A DNA stretch of 64,000 nt, from NCBI GenBank assembly GCA_019695335.1, contig JAIBAF010000001.1, forward strand, positions 62,001 to 126,000, written 5' to 3'. The DNA comes from a bacterium (lineage in GTDB: Bacteria; CLD3; SB21). The position numbers and the translations under genes are program-made. The notes under the pieces are model-generated. The model saw nothing but the letters and a program-made list of their open reading frames with translations, was not told the DNA's origin and made no database searches. Positions 25,273-34,783 of the stretch are shown here, piece after piece (within the stretch, counting starts at the first letter, position 1; each line of letters begins with the position of its first letter).

Positions 25273-28041
25273 ATGCCTGTAGAAAAGCCTAAGAAGAATT
25301 CACCCGTAAAAAAGTCTTCCGGAAAAACCATGCTATTTGGCGTTGAGGAATCCAAAGCGCTTCGTGCGAAGTTGTCGCTGCCAAATGAGACTCCGGAACA
25401 TGCCAGAATGAAAGAATTTACACCCGGCGTTCCGCCGTGGCGCCGTTGGGGGCCGTTTGTGGCTGAGCGGTCATGGGGGACTGTACGCGAAGATTATAGC
25501 GACAACGGAGACGCATGGAGTTATCTCAGCCACGATATGGCACGCAGCAAAGCTTTTCGTTGGGGCGAAGACGGTATCGCAGGGTTTTGCGACCGATACC
25601 AGGTGCTGACATTTGTGCCGGCGTTCTGGAACGAAAAAGACCCGATTCTAAAAGAGCGGCTGTTCGGTCTGACGCCCAACGAAGGCAACCACGGTGAAGA
25701 TGTCAAAGAATATTATTTCTATCTCGATAGCGTTCCATCTCATGCTTACAATAAATATTTATACAAATATCCACAGCGTGAATATCCTTATCGGCGGTTA
25801 ATTGATGAAAACCGTTCACGCAACGGACAGGGCGACGAATTTGAATTGCTTGATACAGGCATTTTTGACGATGACCGCTATTTTGATGTATTTATCGAAT
25901 ACGCTAAAAATGGTCCGGAGGATGTGTACATCAGGATCGAAGTATGGAATCGGGGACCGGAAGACGCTCCGTTTCATTTCGTACCTAATTTTTGGTTTCG
26001 TAATAAATGGGGCTGGACTAATCCGAGAACTTCCGAGCCGATAATTGAAATAGGACCGAAAGGAAAAAATTTCGTCAGCGTAGTAGCAGACGATTCCAAT
26101 ATGGAACCGTTCAAAAATCTTCCGTTTCTCTATTTGCTAGGCAAGCGGTATTTATATGCCGAAGGTTCTCCTGCCATGTACTTTACCGACAATGAGACGA
26201 ATACTGACCGATTGTATCATGCTCCAAACCCGAAACCGTATGTCAAAGATGCGTTTCATCGCTACATCATTCAGAAAGAAAAATGCATCAATCCGGAAAA
26301 TCACGGAACCAAGTCGTGTTTCCATTATCAGCAAATGATTCCGGCCAAACAATGCAAAGTATTCCGGCTCCGTTTGACTTCGGAAGTATTGAATAATCCG
26401 TTTGATAACTTCGATGCGCTGGTGACTGTGCGACAGAAAGAAGCCGATGCATTTTATGAAAACGTTTATCCTCCAAAAGCCAGTGCTGAAGAAAAAAACG
26501 TCATGCGGCAGGCATACGCAGGACTTTTATGGACAAAACAAATTTATTTGTATGACGTCAATCGTTGGCTGATCGGGGATAACCCGGATTTTGCTCCGCC
26601 AGATTCCCGCCAAAATATTCGTAATTCTCACTGGAGACATTTGAATTCTATGCGCATTTTGTCCATGCCCGATAAATGGGAGTATCCGTGGTTTGCTGCA
26701 TGGGATCTGGCGTTTCATGCAATCGCGTTTGCTGATATTGATATTGAATACTCGAAAGAAATGTTATGGGTGATGTTGTTCGAACAATTTCAGCATCCCA
26801 ACGGGCAGATTCCGGCGTATGAGTGGGAATTTTCAGATTTAAATCCGCCTGTTCATGCGCGCGCCGTATGGAAAGTGTATACCATGGATAAAGAGAGAAC
26901 GGGCAAAGGCGATCTGATTTTCTTGGAAAAATGTTTTCATAAATTACTGATGAATTTCGCGTGGTGGATCAATAAAGTCGATAGTTCAGGCAATAACGTT
27001 TTCGAAGGTGGCTTTTTGGGATTGGATAATATTACGGTTGTCGATCGCAGCGAGAAATTGCCCGGCGGCGCGACGCTCGAGCAGTCTGATGCAACAGGAT
27101 GGATGGGTATGTTCTGTCTGAATCTGATGCGCATTGCGTTGGAATTAGCCAAATACAACAAAGTTTACGAAGGACTGGCTACAAAATTCGTACAGCATTA
27201 TATCTACGTCGGCGCCGCTATGAAAAATATGGGTGCACAAGGCATAGAATTATGGGATGAAGAAGATGGGTTTTTCTATGACGTACTTGTTTATCCCAAC
27301 GGCCAAGGTTACGAAAAATTTCAAGTGCGTTCACTCGTCGGTTTAATTGCCATGTATGCCATCGATGTGCTGGAGGATCGTGAATGCGAAGAGAACAAAG
27401 AATTTATCAGCAATTTGGATTGGTTTATCCGCAACCGACCTGACATTGTTCAGCGTTGCGTATATAGTGATGAAACCAACGGACATCGGCGGCATATTTT
27501 GTCAATTGTCGATTCGCATCAATTAAAACGGATTCTGGAATGTATTACCGATCCCAATGAATTTTTATCGGCGGCAGGTTTACGAAGTTTATCGAAATAT
27601 CACGAGAAAAATCCGTTTTATTTTGGTGATAAAGTTGTGCATTACGAACCGGCGGAAGCTATCAGTAAAATCAAAGGCGGTAATTCCAATTGGCGAGGAC
27701 CGATTTGGTTTCCAACAAGCTATTTTATGATCAATTCGCTGGTGAAGTTTTCCGAAGCATTTGGAAAAGATTATGGCATCCAGCACGAAGGAAAATTAAT
27801 TACGCCATATAAATTGGCCGAAGATCTTGCAAATCGTATGATCAGAATTTTTCTGCCCGATGAAAAAGGGCATCGCCCCGTTCATGGCTCCAGCAAGAAA
27901 TTTCAGACTGATCCGCATTGGAAAGACTATGTGCTTTTTTATGAATACTTCCATGGTGATACAGGACAAGGGCTCGGCGCATCGCATCAAACCGGGTGGA
28001 CTGCTTTGATCGCAACATTGATCAAAGAATGGAGGCAATGA
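25273..28041 (+). CDS. GH63/MGH1-like glycoside hydrolase (putative glucosidase)
   Basis: A 922-residue cytoplasmic protein without signal peptide; GAGG precedes the ATG. The N-terminal ~25 residues are Lys/Pro-rich. About 55-400 is a beta-rich domain starting with PPWRRWGPFVAERSWGTVREDYS. The C-terminal (alpha/alpha)6 barrel has the family motifs GQIPAYEWEFSDLNPPVHA, WWINKVDSSGNNVFEGGFLGLDNI and SNWRGPIWFPTSYFMINSL. Family knowledge: clan GH-G enzymes that cleave alpha-glucosides or mannosylglycerate-type substrates; many bacterial members of this size are annotated as glucosidases. The substrate is not certain. It stands alone between two intergenic gaps. Confidence 0.85.
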   Translation: MPVEKPKKNSPVKKSSGKTMLFGVEESKALRAKLSLPNETPEHARMKEFTPGVPPWRRWGPFVAERSWGTVREDYSDNGDAWSYLSHDMARSKAFRWGEDGIAGFCDRYQVLTFVPAFWNEKDPILKERLFGLTPNEGNHGEDVKEYYFYLDSVPSHAYNKYLYKYPQREYPYRRLIDENRSRNGQGDEFELLDTGIFDDDRYFDVFIEYAKNGPEDVYIRIEVWNRGPEDAPFHFVPNFWFRNKWGWTNPRTSEPIIEIGPKGKNFVSVVADDSNMEPFKNLPFLYLLGKRYLYAEGSPAMYFTDNETNTDRLYHAPNPKPYVKDAFHRYIIQKEKCINPENHGTKSCFHYQQMIPAKQCKVFRLRLTSEVLNNPFDNFDALVTVRQKEADAFYENVYPPKASAEEKNVMRQAYAGLLWTKQIYLYDVNRWLIGDNPDFAPPDSRQNIRNSHWRHLNSMRILSMPDKWEYPWFAAWDLAFHAIAFADIDIEYSKEMLWVMLFEQFQHPNGQIPAYEWEFSDLNPPVHARAVWKVYTMDKERTGKGDLIFLEKCFHKLLMNFAWWINKVDSSGNNVFEGGFLGLDNITVVDRSEKLPGGATLEQSDATGWMGMFCLNLMRIALELAKYNKVYEGLATKFVQHYIYVGAAMKNMGAQGIELWDEEDGFFYDVLVYPNGQGYEKFQVRSLVGLIAMYAIDVLEDRECEENKEFISNLDWFIRNRPDIVQRCVYSDETNGHRRHILSIVDSHQLKRILECITDPNEFLSAAGLRSLSKYHEKNPFYFGDKVVHYEPAEAISKIKGGNSNWRGPIWFPTSYFMINSLVKFSEAFGKDYGIQHEGKLITPYKLAEDLANRMIRIFLPDEKGHRPVHGSSKKFQTDPHWKDYVLFYEYFHGDTGQGLGASHQTGWTALIATLIKEWRQ

Positions 28042-28084
28042 GTTTCGATACAAATCGCCTTTGACAAAACATGACAAAAGTCAT

Positions 28085-28112
28085 TTGAATCTATAGAACC
28101 CTTTTTTACAAT
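28085..28112 (+). promoter_or_regulatory. Possible promoter of the pnt operon
   Basis: TTGAAT (28085-28090), 16-nt spacer, TACAAT (28107-28112). It would give a leader of about 100 nt containing a short open frame and hairpin. Confidence 0.4.
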
Positions 28113-28145
28113 GGAGCGTTCAGAATCAGGTTTTAATTAGGCATA

Positions 28146-28208
28146 ATGGATGAAATCAAGAAGGATAGTTACTCGTACCCACCGGTAGCTGTCCTTATTT
28201 TATGTTAA
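28146..28208 (+). other. Possible 20-codon leader frame and hairpin before pntAA
   Basis: A short frame (MDEIKKDSYSYPPVAVLILC) ends at TAA 28206-28208, touching the pntAA ribosome-binding site. Inside it an 8-bp stem (about AAGGATAG with CTGTCCTT) encloses a nested TACC/GGTA stem. It could be a leader peptide or attenuator, or a terminator of the upstream gene. Its own ribosome-binding site is weak. Confidence 0.3.
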
Positions 28209-28216
28209 GGAGGTTT

Positions 28217-29350
28217 ATGAAAATCGTCATACCTAAGGAAACGTTCCCGGGAGAAAGCCGAGTGCCGATGATACCGCCCGATGTGGCGAAAATTGTCAAA
28301 CGCGGCGCTCAGATTGAAATAGAAACAGGCATGGGAATCGGCTCTAATTATACTGATCAGGATTATATTCAAGCCGGTGCATCTGTTTCAACCGATCGCA
28401 AAAGTATGATCGCTTCAGGGGATATTGTTTTACGGTTACGAAAACCCGCCGTTGCAGAAATAGGATGGCTGAAAAAAAATTCTATTCACGTCAGCTATTT
28501 GGATCCGTTTACTGAAAAAGATTTGGTTAAAAAATTGGCCGATGGAGGCATTCATTCCATTTGTATGGAAATGATACCGCGTTCGACGCGCGCCCAAAAG
28601 ATGGATGCACTGAGTTCGCAGGCCAGTCTTGCCGGTTATGTTGCTGTGATTCTCGCGGCGGAAAGGCTTAATAAAATATTTCCGATGATGATGACGCCGG
28701 CCGGTACGATCAATCCTTCGCGCGTATTTATCATCGGTGCCGGCGTTGCCGGATTACAAGCCATTGCGACGGCCAAAAGACTCGGCGCCCGTGTTGATGC
28801 TTTTGATACGCGGCCGGTTGTGGCCGAGCAAGTGCGTTCGCTAGGTGCTAAATTTGTCGAAGTGGATCTGGGTGAGACCGGTCAAACCAAAGACGGTTAT
28901 GCTAAGGAACTTACACAGGAACAATTGGCCAAGCAACGCGAAGCGATGACTAAGCAATGCGGATTGTCCGACGTTGTGATCACAACAGCGCAAGTTTTTG
29001 GCCGAAAAGCGCCGATCATTATTACCAAGGATATGATTGCAAGAATGAAACCGGGATCGATCATTGTCGATCTTGCCATCGAAGGCGGTGGCAACGTTGA
29101 GGGAGCGGAACCGGGTAAAGAAGTGGATTTCAACGATGTTAAAGTGTTGGGAATCCAAAACCTTCCGGGAAAAGTTGCTGTGCACGCCAGTCAAATGTAT
29201 TCAAGTAATTTGACCAGTTTAATTCTCGAATTTTGGGACGATGCGACAAAAAGTTTCAAGCTTGATCCCAATGATGATATTCTTAAGAGCGCGTTGGCAA
29301 CATACGATGGCCAAATTTTCAGTGAAACTTTGAAAAATATTTTCAAATAG
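28217..29350 (+). CDS. pntAA: Proton-translocating NAD(P) transhydrogenase, subunit alpha part 1
   Basis: A 377-residue protein. Start MKIVIPKE at 28217 is the standard family start, with AAGGAGG just upstream; the ATG at 28202 is rejected. It is the NAD(H)-binding dI domain, related to alanine dehydrogenase: RVPMIPPDV near the N-terminus, the Rossmann motif GAGVAGLQA, FDTRPVVAEQVRSLGAKF, and TTAQVFGRKAPI. Role: transfers hydride between NADH and NADP coupled to proton entry, supplying NADPH. The gene is split into pntAA/pntAB/pntB as in many bacteria, with pntAB 9 nt downstream. Confidence 0.93.
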   Translation: MKIVIPKETFPGESRVPMIPPDVAKIVKRGAQIEIETGMGIGSNYTDQDYIQAGASVSTDRKSMIASGDIVLRLRKPAVAEIGWLKKNSIHVSYLDPFTEKDLVKKLADGGIHSICMEMIPRSTRAQKMDALSSQASLAGYVAVILAAERLNKIFPMMMTPAGTINPSRVFIIGAGVAGLQAIATAKRLGARVDAFDTRPVVAEQVRSLGAKFVEVDLGETGQTKDGYAKELTQEQLAKQREAMTKQCGLSDVVITTAQVFGRKAPIIITKDMIARMKPGSIIVDLAIEGGGNVEGAEPGKEVDFNDVKVLGIQNLPGKVAVHASQMYSSNLTSLILEFWDDATKSFKLDPNDDILKSALATYDGQIFSETLKNIFK

Positions 29351-29359
29351 GGAGATACT

Positions 29360-29761
29360 ATGCGCATACTGCTTCTTATTTTAACAATTATATTTTCGGC
29401 GATGCCGGTATTGGCCGGTGAAGCCGGAGACCCGGCCGCTCATCAAGTGAGCGACGAAGTATTACTATTTTTTTTATTTATTTTGGTGATTTCAATTTTT
29501 CTCGGATTCGAAGTGATTTCAAAAGTTCCCTCTTTATTGCATACACCGCTCATGTCCGGATCGAATGCCATTTCAGGAATCACGGTTCTCGGTTCGATGA
29601 TAGCAGCGGGACTTGGCGAAGGACATGAAATCAGCATGATGCTGGGAGGTTTTGCAGTCGGATTTGCAATGATCAACGTGGTCGGTGGCTATTTAGTGAC
29701 GGATCGCATGCTGCACATGTTCAAGAAAAAAGACGGCGCAGCGAAAGGAGGCAAGTCATGA
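29360..29761 (+). CDS. pntAB: NAD(P) transhydrogenase, subunit alpha part 2 (membrane)
   Basis: A 133-residue membrane protein with an N-terminal hydrophobic leader (about 1-19, ending VLAGEAG) and three further membrane segments. VLLFFLFILVISIFLGFEVI, then VPSLLHTPLMSGSNAISGI is the conserved dII start of the transhydrogenase. Role: part of the proton channel with PntB. The leader before the first dII helix is longer than in some homologues. Its stop overlaps the pntB start (ATGA). Confidence 0.92.
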   Translation: MRILLLILTIIFSAMPVLAGEAGDPAAHQVSDEVLLFFLFILVISIFLGFEVISKVPSLLHTPLMSGSNAISGITVLGSMIAAGLGEGHEISMMLGGFAVGFAMINVVGGYLVTDRMLHMFKKKDGAAKGGKS

Positions 29762-31140
29762 AAACGGAAACGTTGGTTAATTTAGTCTACATCTTTTCGG
29801 CAATTACCTTCATCCTCGGATTTAAGATGATGACGTCGCCGCAGAATGCACGCCGAGGAAATATTATTTCTGCGATTGGTATGACAGCGGCAATCATTGT
29901 AACCGTCATGCTGCCGGAAGTCATTTCTTTTACGTGGCTATTGGGGGGCATCGCAGCTGGTTCTCTCGTAGGCATTTTATTAGCCTACATGACACCGATG
30001 ACCGGTATGCCGCAAATGGTTGGATTGCTTAATGGTTTCGGCGGATTGGCCAGTTTACTGGTCAGTTGGGCGGAATATCACCTGATGCCTGAAACGAGCC
30101 ATTACCGAGCGTTTGTCATTTTTTTAACACTGATGATTGGTGCCATAACTTTTTCAGGTAGTGTCATTGCATGGGCGAAGTTGGAAGAAAAATTTATCAG
30201 CGGCAAAGCCGTGGTATTCAAAGGTCAGCATATCGTCAATGGATCTATTGTTGCATTAATCGTCCTGGGCGGCATTTTATTTACGATGGAACCCGGTTCA
30301 GGGTACCAGATTTATATTGCAATGGTTGTCTTATCATTGCTTCTGGGCATCATGCTCGTGATACCCATCGGTGGCGCCGATATGCCGGTTGTAATTTGTT
30401 TGTTGAATAGTTATTCAGGGATGGCCGCGTGCGCATCGGGATTTGTTGTGATCAATAACCTTCTGATTGTAGCCGGCGCTTTAGTCGGAGCAAGCGGGAT
30501 CATTCTGACGATCATTATGTGTAAAGCTATGAATCGTTCGGTGGCTAATGTATTTTTCGGCGGATTTGGCGCGACGACGGCAGGACAAGGCCAGGTAATA
30601 CAAGGCGAAGTTAAACCGATGAGTGCAAGCGATGCGTATTTGGTTTTGGAGGCCGCATCATCCGTTGTATTTGTACCCGGTTATGGGCTTGCAGTTTCGC
30701 AGGCACAGCATACCGTACGTGAGCTGGCCGAACTATTGGAGAAAAAAGGATGCGAAGTGCGTTATGCGATTCATCCGGTTGCAGGCCGTATGCCCGGTCA
30801 CATGAATGTATTATTGGCAGAAGCGAATGTGTCTTACGATCAATTGATGGAAATGGATGCGATCAATCCTATGATGGAAACAATCGATGTAAGTGTGATC
30901 ATTGGCGCTAACGACGTAGTCAATCCTGCAGCGAGAGAAGATAAGAGCAGCCCGTTATTCGGGATGCCGATTATCGATGTCGATAAATCCCGTACTGTTA
31001 TTGTTCTAAAACGTTCGATGAATCCCGGATTTGCCGGGGTTGATAATCCTTTATTTTTTAAACAAAATACTCGGATGCTTTTTGGCGATGCAAAAGCCAG
31101 TATCCAGTCGTTGGTTAATGAATTCAAAGGAAGTCATTAG
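29758..31140 (+). CDS. pntB: NAD(P) transhydrogenase, subunit beta
   Basis: A 460-residue protein of normal PntB length. About 1-250 holds eight to nine membrane segments of dII. The C-terminal dIII binds NADP(H): VPGYGLAVSQAQHTVRELAELL, IHPVAGRMPGHMNVLLAEANV, and IGANDVVNPAA. Role: completes the proton-translocating transhydrogenase in the inner membrane. It ends the operon and is followed by a strong terminator. Confidence 0.95.
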   Translation: MKTETLVNLVYIFSAITFILGFKMMTSPQNARRGNIISAIGMTAAIIVTVMLPEVISFTWLLGGIAAGSLVGILLAYMTPMTGMPQMVGLLNGFGGLASLLVSWAEYHLMPETSHYRAFVIFLTLMIGAITFSGSVIAWAKLEEKFISGKAVVFKGQHIVNGSIVALIVLGGILFTMEPGSGYQIYIAMVVLSLLLGIMLVIPIGGADMPVVICLLNSYSGMAACASGFVVINNLLIVAGALVGASGIILTIIMCKAMNRSVANVFFGGFGATTAGQGQVIQGEVKPMSASDAYLVLEAASSVVFVPGYGLAVSQAQHTVRELAELLEKKGCEVRYAIHPVAGRMPGHMNVLLAEANVSYDQLMEMDAINPMMETIDVSVIIGANDVVNPAAREDKSSPLFGMPIIDVDKSRTVIVLKRSMNPGFAGVDNPLFFKQNTRMLFGDAKASIQSLVNEFKGSH

Positions 31141-31170
31141 CGCTTTATTTACGAATAGCTTTTGAATGAA

Positions 31171-31208
31171 AAACTCTTAGTCATAAATGATGACTAAGAG
31201 TTTTTTTT
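31171..31208 (+). terminator. Rho-independent terminator after pntB
   Basis: A perfect 13-bp stem (31171-31183 with 31191-31203), short loop and a run of eight Ts. Confidence 0.92.
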
Positions 31209-31296
31209 CGTGACATATATTGGGCATTGATCGAAACAGAGCTTTTATCAATATTTCATTGCTCATGAAATCATTCCGTATTACATTACTTAACTT

Positions 31297-32454
31297 ATGA
31301 AGTATTTTACATGGATAATCGTTGCAGCCATCTTCGCGTCGTGCGGAACGAGCGGCAGCATTGGTATTGGCCGGTATTACCGAAAGACTCAAACTGAAAG
31401 TTGGGCCAACATGGGCGGAAATGCAGGCCGGACCGGTTTCCGCAATACACCCATTCAGCCTCCGCTGGAATTAGCGTGGAAAATTTCTGTTTCTTCTGCT
31501 GTCAATGAGGCCATTGCTGCTAAAGACAGCATTATTTATTTTGGAACATTGGATGGCCGCATGTATGCTGTCTGGATGAGCAATGGGAAGATCATCGGTC
31601 GGATTCGGTATACGCACCCGTCGTCGGCAGGCATGTGCTTAACCGGTAATTCAGCCGTTTACGGCTTAAGCAATGGTAAAAATACGCTCATTGCTTACAA
31701 TTTGATGGAACGAAAACATACCTATGCTAAAGATCTCGGTGCTATTGAATCGAATCCGCTTGTCGCCGATGACTATATCTATGTCGGATCGCAAAATAAA
31801 AATTTTTATTGTGTCAATTTAAGCGACGGCAGCGTGAAGTGGAAATACTCTCTTAAAAAACCGACCAAATCGTCTCCAAGCGTTCATACCGTTAACGTTT
31901 TTTTTGGATGTGACGACGGAACAGTTTATTCGCTGAATCGCTATACCGGGCAATTAAACTGGGCATTCAAAGCCGACGGTCCTGTCCAAAGCGCACCAGT
32001 GATTGATGATCCGTATGTGTTTGTAGGAACTACGGATGGTAATTTTTACGCGCTTAATTTATCCGATGGCTCGGTGAAATGGCAATTTAAAGTGGAGAAT
32101 CCTTTACCGGGAAATATTTTTGCTTCGGCATCGACGGACAACAACAGAGTTTATGTTGGTTCAACGAACGGTTATTTATATGCGCTCAACAAAAACGATG
32201 GAGCCGTGGATTGGCAATTTAAAACGAATGGTGTGATTAGTACGGCACCGTTAGTGACTCCGACGTATGTTTTCGTCGGATCACAGGATAAAGTTTTTTA
32301 TGCGATTAATTCAACTACCGGGCTTGCCGAATGGCAATACAAGACCAATGGTCGGATCAAGACCAATCCGGCCCGTTTAGGTGATTATATTTTTATTGCA
32401 GCTGAGAACAATAACGTGTTTGCGTTTCGTCCGGCAGGATTAGGAATGAAATGA
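31297..32454 (+). CDS. PQQ-like beta-propeller lipoprotein
   Basis: A 385-residue protein with a short signal peptide ending FASC (lipobox-like). The body is a beta propeller of PQQ-type repeats: recurring pattern of D..VYVG(S/T).(D/N)G..YALN..DG...WQFK (for example about 225-350), each ~40 residues. It is BamB-like in fold, but BamB is only one of many such lipoproteins, and no bam genes are adjacent. Likely an outer-membrane or periplasmic scaffold. The stop overlaps the PEGA gene start (ATGA), so they form a co-translated pair. Confidence 0.8.
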   Translation: MKYFTWIIVAAIFASCGTSGSIGIGRYYRKTQTESWANMGGNAGRTGFRNTPIQPPLELAWKISVSSAVNEAIAAKDSIIYFGTLDGRMYAVWMSNGKIIGRIRYTHPSSAGMCLTGNSAVYGLSNGKNTLIAYNLMERKHTYAKDLGAIESNPLVADDYIYVGSQNKNFYCVNLSDGSVKWKYSLKKPTKSSPSVHTVNVFFGCDDGTVYSLNRYTGQLNWAFKADGPVQSAPVIDDPYVFVGTTDGNFYALNLSDGSVKWQFKVENPLPGNIFASASTDNNRVYVGSTNGYLYALNKNDGAVDWQFKTNGVISTAPLVTPTYVFVGSQDKVFYAINSTTGLAEWQYKTNGRIKTNPARLGDYIFIAAENNNVFAFRPAGLGMK

Positions 32455-33272
32455 CAAAAAAATTACTACATATTATTTTTTTATTTTCCGTTTGTCCTAC
32501 CGTTTTATGGTCGCAAAAGGATGAAGGAAAAGGCGTGGTGATTTTGACTTCCTCAATACCGGTTGCAGGCGCCATAATAGATGACAGTGTGCACGCCCGT
32601 GATTTGCCTTATCAAGTCATGCTTTCGCCAGGTTTACATTCGATCGTGGTCAAAAATCCGCGCCGTTTTGATTATCTTCAGACCGATTTCTTCCGTAGCG
32701 TAGAAGTTCGTGCAAATGAAACAATAACCTTGGCAATTGAATTTCCGATTCTAACTCTCGTCAATTCCTATCCACACGACGCTTCGGTTATAGCCGGCGG
32801 AATTTCACTCGGGAATACGCCGATGCCGCTTGAATTATTACAATACAAGAATCAATCGCTTGTATTACAAAAATCAGGATACGATGATTTTAGTTTTTTT
32901 GTAACGGATTCAGTTCTTCAAAAGAATTCTATCTTGATAACGTTGACTCCAAAAGATCCCTACGCATCCAATCGCCATGATAATGAATTCAAGACTGTAG
33001 AATGGAAAGAACGGGGGATTGGGAAAAACAAAAATTGGTTGATTATTACAGCGATTTTGGGAATTACATCGGGCGGATTTGCAGCTTATTATAAAAACAA
33101 AGCAGATAATTCGTTTGAAAAAGCGAAAAGAGCCCGGCGAACAGGGGATCGCGAGCTGCAGGCAAAACTTGAGAATCGTACTGAAAAATACGACCGTTAT
33201 TCTACCATTGGTTTTATCGGATTGCAGATCAATCTTGGAGCCGCCGTCTATTTGCTTCTGAAGGCCAAATAA
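32451..33272 (+). CDS. Secreted PEGA-domain protein with C-terminal membrane segments
   Basis: A 273-residue protein with signal peptide (about 1-21). Two PEGA-like beta domains follow: GVVILTSSIPVAGAIIDD...PYQVMLSPGLHSIVV (about 27-95) and LVNSYPHDASVIAGGISLGNTPMPLELL (about 100-170). After a polar linker come two hydrophobic segments (about 197-212 and 252-271) separated by a charged helix. PEGA domains are typical of S-layer and envelope proteins. It is translationally coupled to the propeller lipoprotein. It converges with xth with only 11 nt between stops and no visible terminator. Confidence 0.72.
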   Translation: MTKKLLHIIFLFSVCPTVLWSQKDEGKGVVILTSSIPVAGAIIDDSVHARDLPYQVMLSPGLHSIVVKNPRRFDYLQTDFFRSVEVRANETITLAIEFPILTLVNSYPHDASVIAGGISLGNTPMPLELLQYKNQSLVLQKSGYDDFSFFVTDSVLQKNSILITLTPKDPYASNRHDNEFKTVEWKERGIGKNKNWLIITAILGITSGGFAAYYKNKADNSFEKAKRARRTGDRELQAKLENRTEKYDRYSTIGFIGLQINLGAAVYLLLKAK

Positions 33273-33283
33273 ATGAAATCGGC

Positions 33284-34048
33284 TCAGAATTCAAGCTCGA
33301 TACCAACCGGGCAGTGATCCGAGCCCATAACTTCCGGCATTATCCACGCGTTTTTGAGATGAGGCAAAAGGTTATCAGAAATAAAATGATAATCGATCCT
33401 CCAGCCTACGTTCCTTTCACGCGCACGCGTTTGCAAATCCCACCACGAGTACTGATTCGCTTCTTTATTAAATTGTCTGAAAGTGTCGATGTAGCCATGT
33501 TCGACGAGCTTGTCCATCCACGCCCGTTCAATTGGCAAAAATCCGGAAATTCTTTCGTTCTCCTTCGGGCGTGCGATATCGATTTCTTTATGAGCCGTAT
33601 TATAATCGCCGCAAATGACAAGTTTTTTCCCTTGTGATCTTAAGCCATCGAAGTGTTTGAGAATTTCTTCGTAGAATTCCATTTTATAATCGAGACGTTC
33701 TTGATCTTTTTTTCCGTTAGGGAAATAAATATTAAATAAAATAAAATTATCATGATCGGTCATCAATACACGGCCTTCAGAGTCGAATTTTTCAATTCCG
33801 AACCCGTATTGAATTTTTTTCGGTTCAATTTTGCTGAATGTCGCCACGCCGCTGTAACCTTTTTTTTGTGCCGAGTGGTAGTAGGCGTGATAATGATCGG
33901 GTTTCAGTAAAGATTCATCCAATTGATCCGGCTGAGCTTTGGTTTCCTGCATACCGATGATATCGGGATCAGTTTTTTGTAACCAATCGAAAAAACCTTT
34001 TTTTGCTACGGCGCGCAATCCGTTCACATTCCATGAGAGAATTTTCAT
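33284..34048 (-). CDS. xth: Exodeoxyribonuclease III
   Basis: A 254-residue member of the exonuclease III/AP endonuclease family. The start MKILSWNVNG at 34048 is the conserved family start; the longer frame to 34117 is rejected. Active-site motifs: N7 in WNVNG, E35 in GMQETKAQ, the GDYNTAH motif, and GSDHCPVGIEL at the C-terminus. Role: AP-site incision and 3'-5' exonuclease in base excision repair. It is a single gene on the minus strand between two plus-strand groups. Confidence 0.94.
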   Translation of the reverse strand: MKILSWNVNGLRAVAKKGFFDWLQKTDPDIIGMQETKAQPDQLDESLLKPDHYHAYYHSAQKKGYSGVATFSKIEPKKIQYGFGIEKFDSEGRVLMTDHDNFILFNIYFPNGKKDQERLDYKMEFYEEILKHFDGLRSQGKKLVICGDYNTAHKEIDIARPKENERISGFLPIERAWMDKLVEHGYIDTFRQFNKEANQYSWWDLQTRARERNVGWRIDYHFISDNLLPHLKNAWIMPEVMGSDHCPVGIELEF

Positions 34049-34198
34049 AAGTCCGTTCCGAAGTAGATAAATAAAAATTTGCGCACGCAATTTAAGAGAA
34101 CGGGCTAAATCATTCAAGGTAAACTTTTCCGGACTTTCTCTCTTGATATGAATAAATTTTATTCTTATTCTTTTACGTTATTTTAACCACGACCCATT

Positions 34199-34774
34199 AT
34201 GTTTCAGCATCGCGTTGCACGCAACCGCGTTTTATATTTTATTATCTGGCTTGTTTTGCTTTCCGCCTTTGCTTACCTGGTGACCAATTACCAACTGGAG
34301 TTTTATCAGTTATTGTTCTTGGCCGTGATTTTCCTGTTGCCGGGCCGTTTGGTCAAATATTTCTGGAGGGATTTTTTCAGAGGCAAAAAACAATTAATAC
34401 GCGGTAAATACGATCGTTCAATCGAATTATTTAATAGTTTTCTCCAAAAAATACAAACTGTGCCGTTACTGAAATGGCTGATGTTTTTTTCGTCGGGTCT
34501 TTATTCCTTTAAAGTAGAAGCCGTAGCACTGACGTATCTAGCGATAGCCTATTTACATAAAAAAGAATTGGACTCTACGGAAAATCATTTAAAACGTGCA
34601 TTGACTATTGATACGAAATATACACTGGCTTTCAAATATTATGCCGTGCTGGCTTTATTTCGCGGCGATGAAATCCAGTCCCGCCATTATTTGAATGAAG
34701 CGCTGCGTCATGGCCTTCCAAAAACTTCCTTTGATGAATTTCGTCAATCCATTCAAAAAGAATTCAATTTTTAA
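34199..34774 (+). CDS. Membrane-anchored TPR-like protein, unknown
   Basis: A 191-residue protein with two N-terminal membrane segments (about 11-29 and 34-49) and a cytoplasmic helical tail of TPR-like pairs (KKQLIRGKYDRSIELFNSFL; ALTYLAIAYLHKKELDSTENHLKRAL; KYTLAFKYYAVLALFRGDE). The next gene, a prenyltransferase, starts 9 nt later, so they are probably co-transcribed. A protein-protein scaffold is likely but the partner is unknown. Confidence 0.68.
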   Translation: MFQHRVARNRVLYFIIWLVLLSAFAYLVTNYQLEFYQLLFLAVIFLLPGRLVKYFWRDFFRGKKQLIRGKYDRSIELFNSFLQKIQTVPLLKWLMFFSSGLYSFKVEAVALTYLAIAYLHKKELDSTENHLKRALTIDTKYTLAFKYYAVLALFRGDEIQSRHYLNEALRHGLPKTSFDEFRQSIQKEFNF

Positions 34775-34783
34775 ATCCAATTT

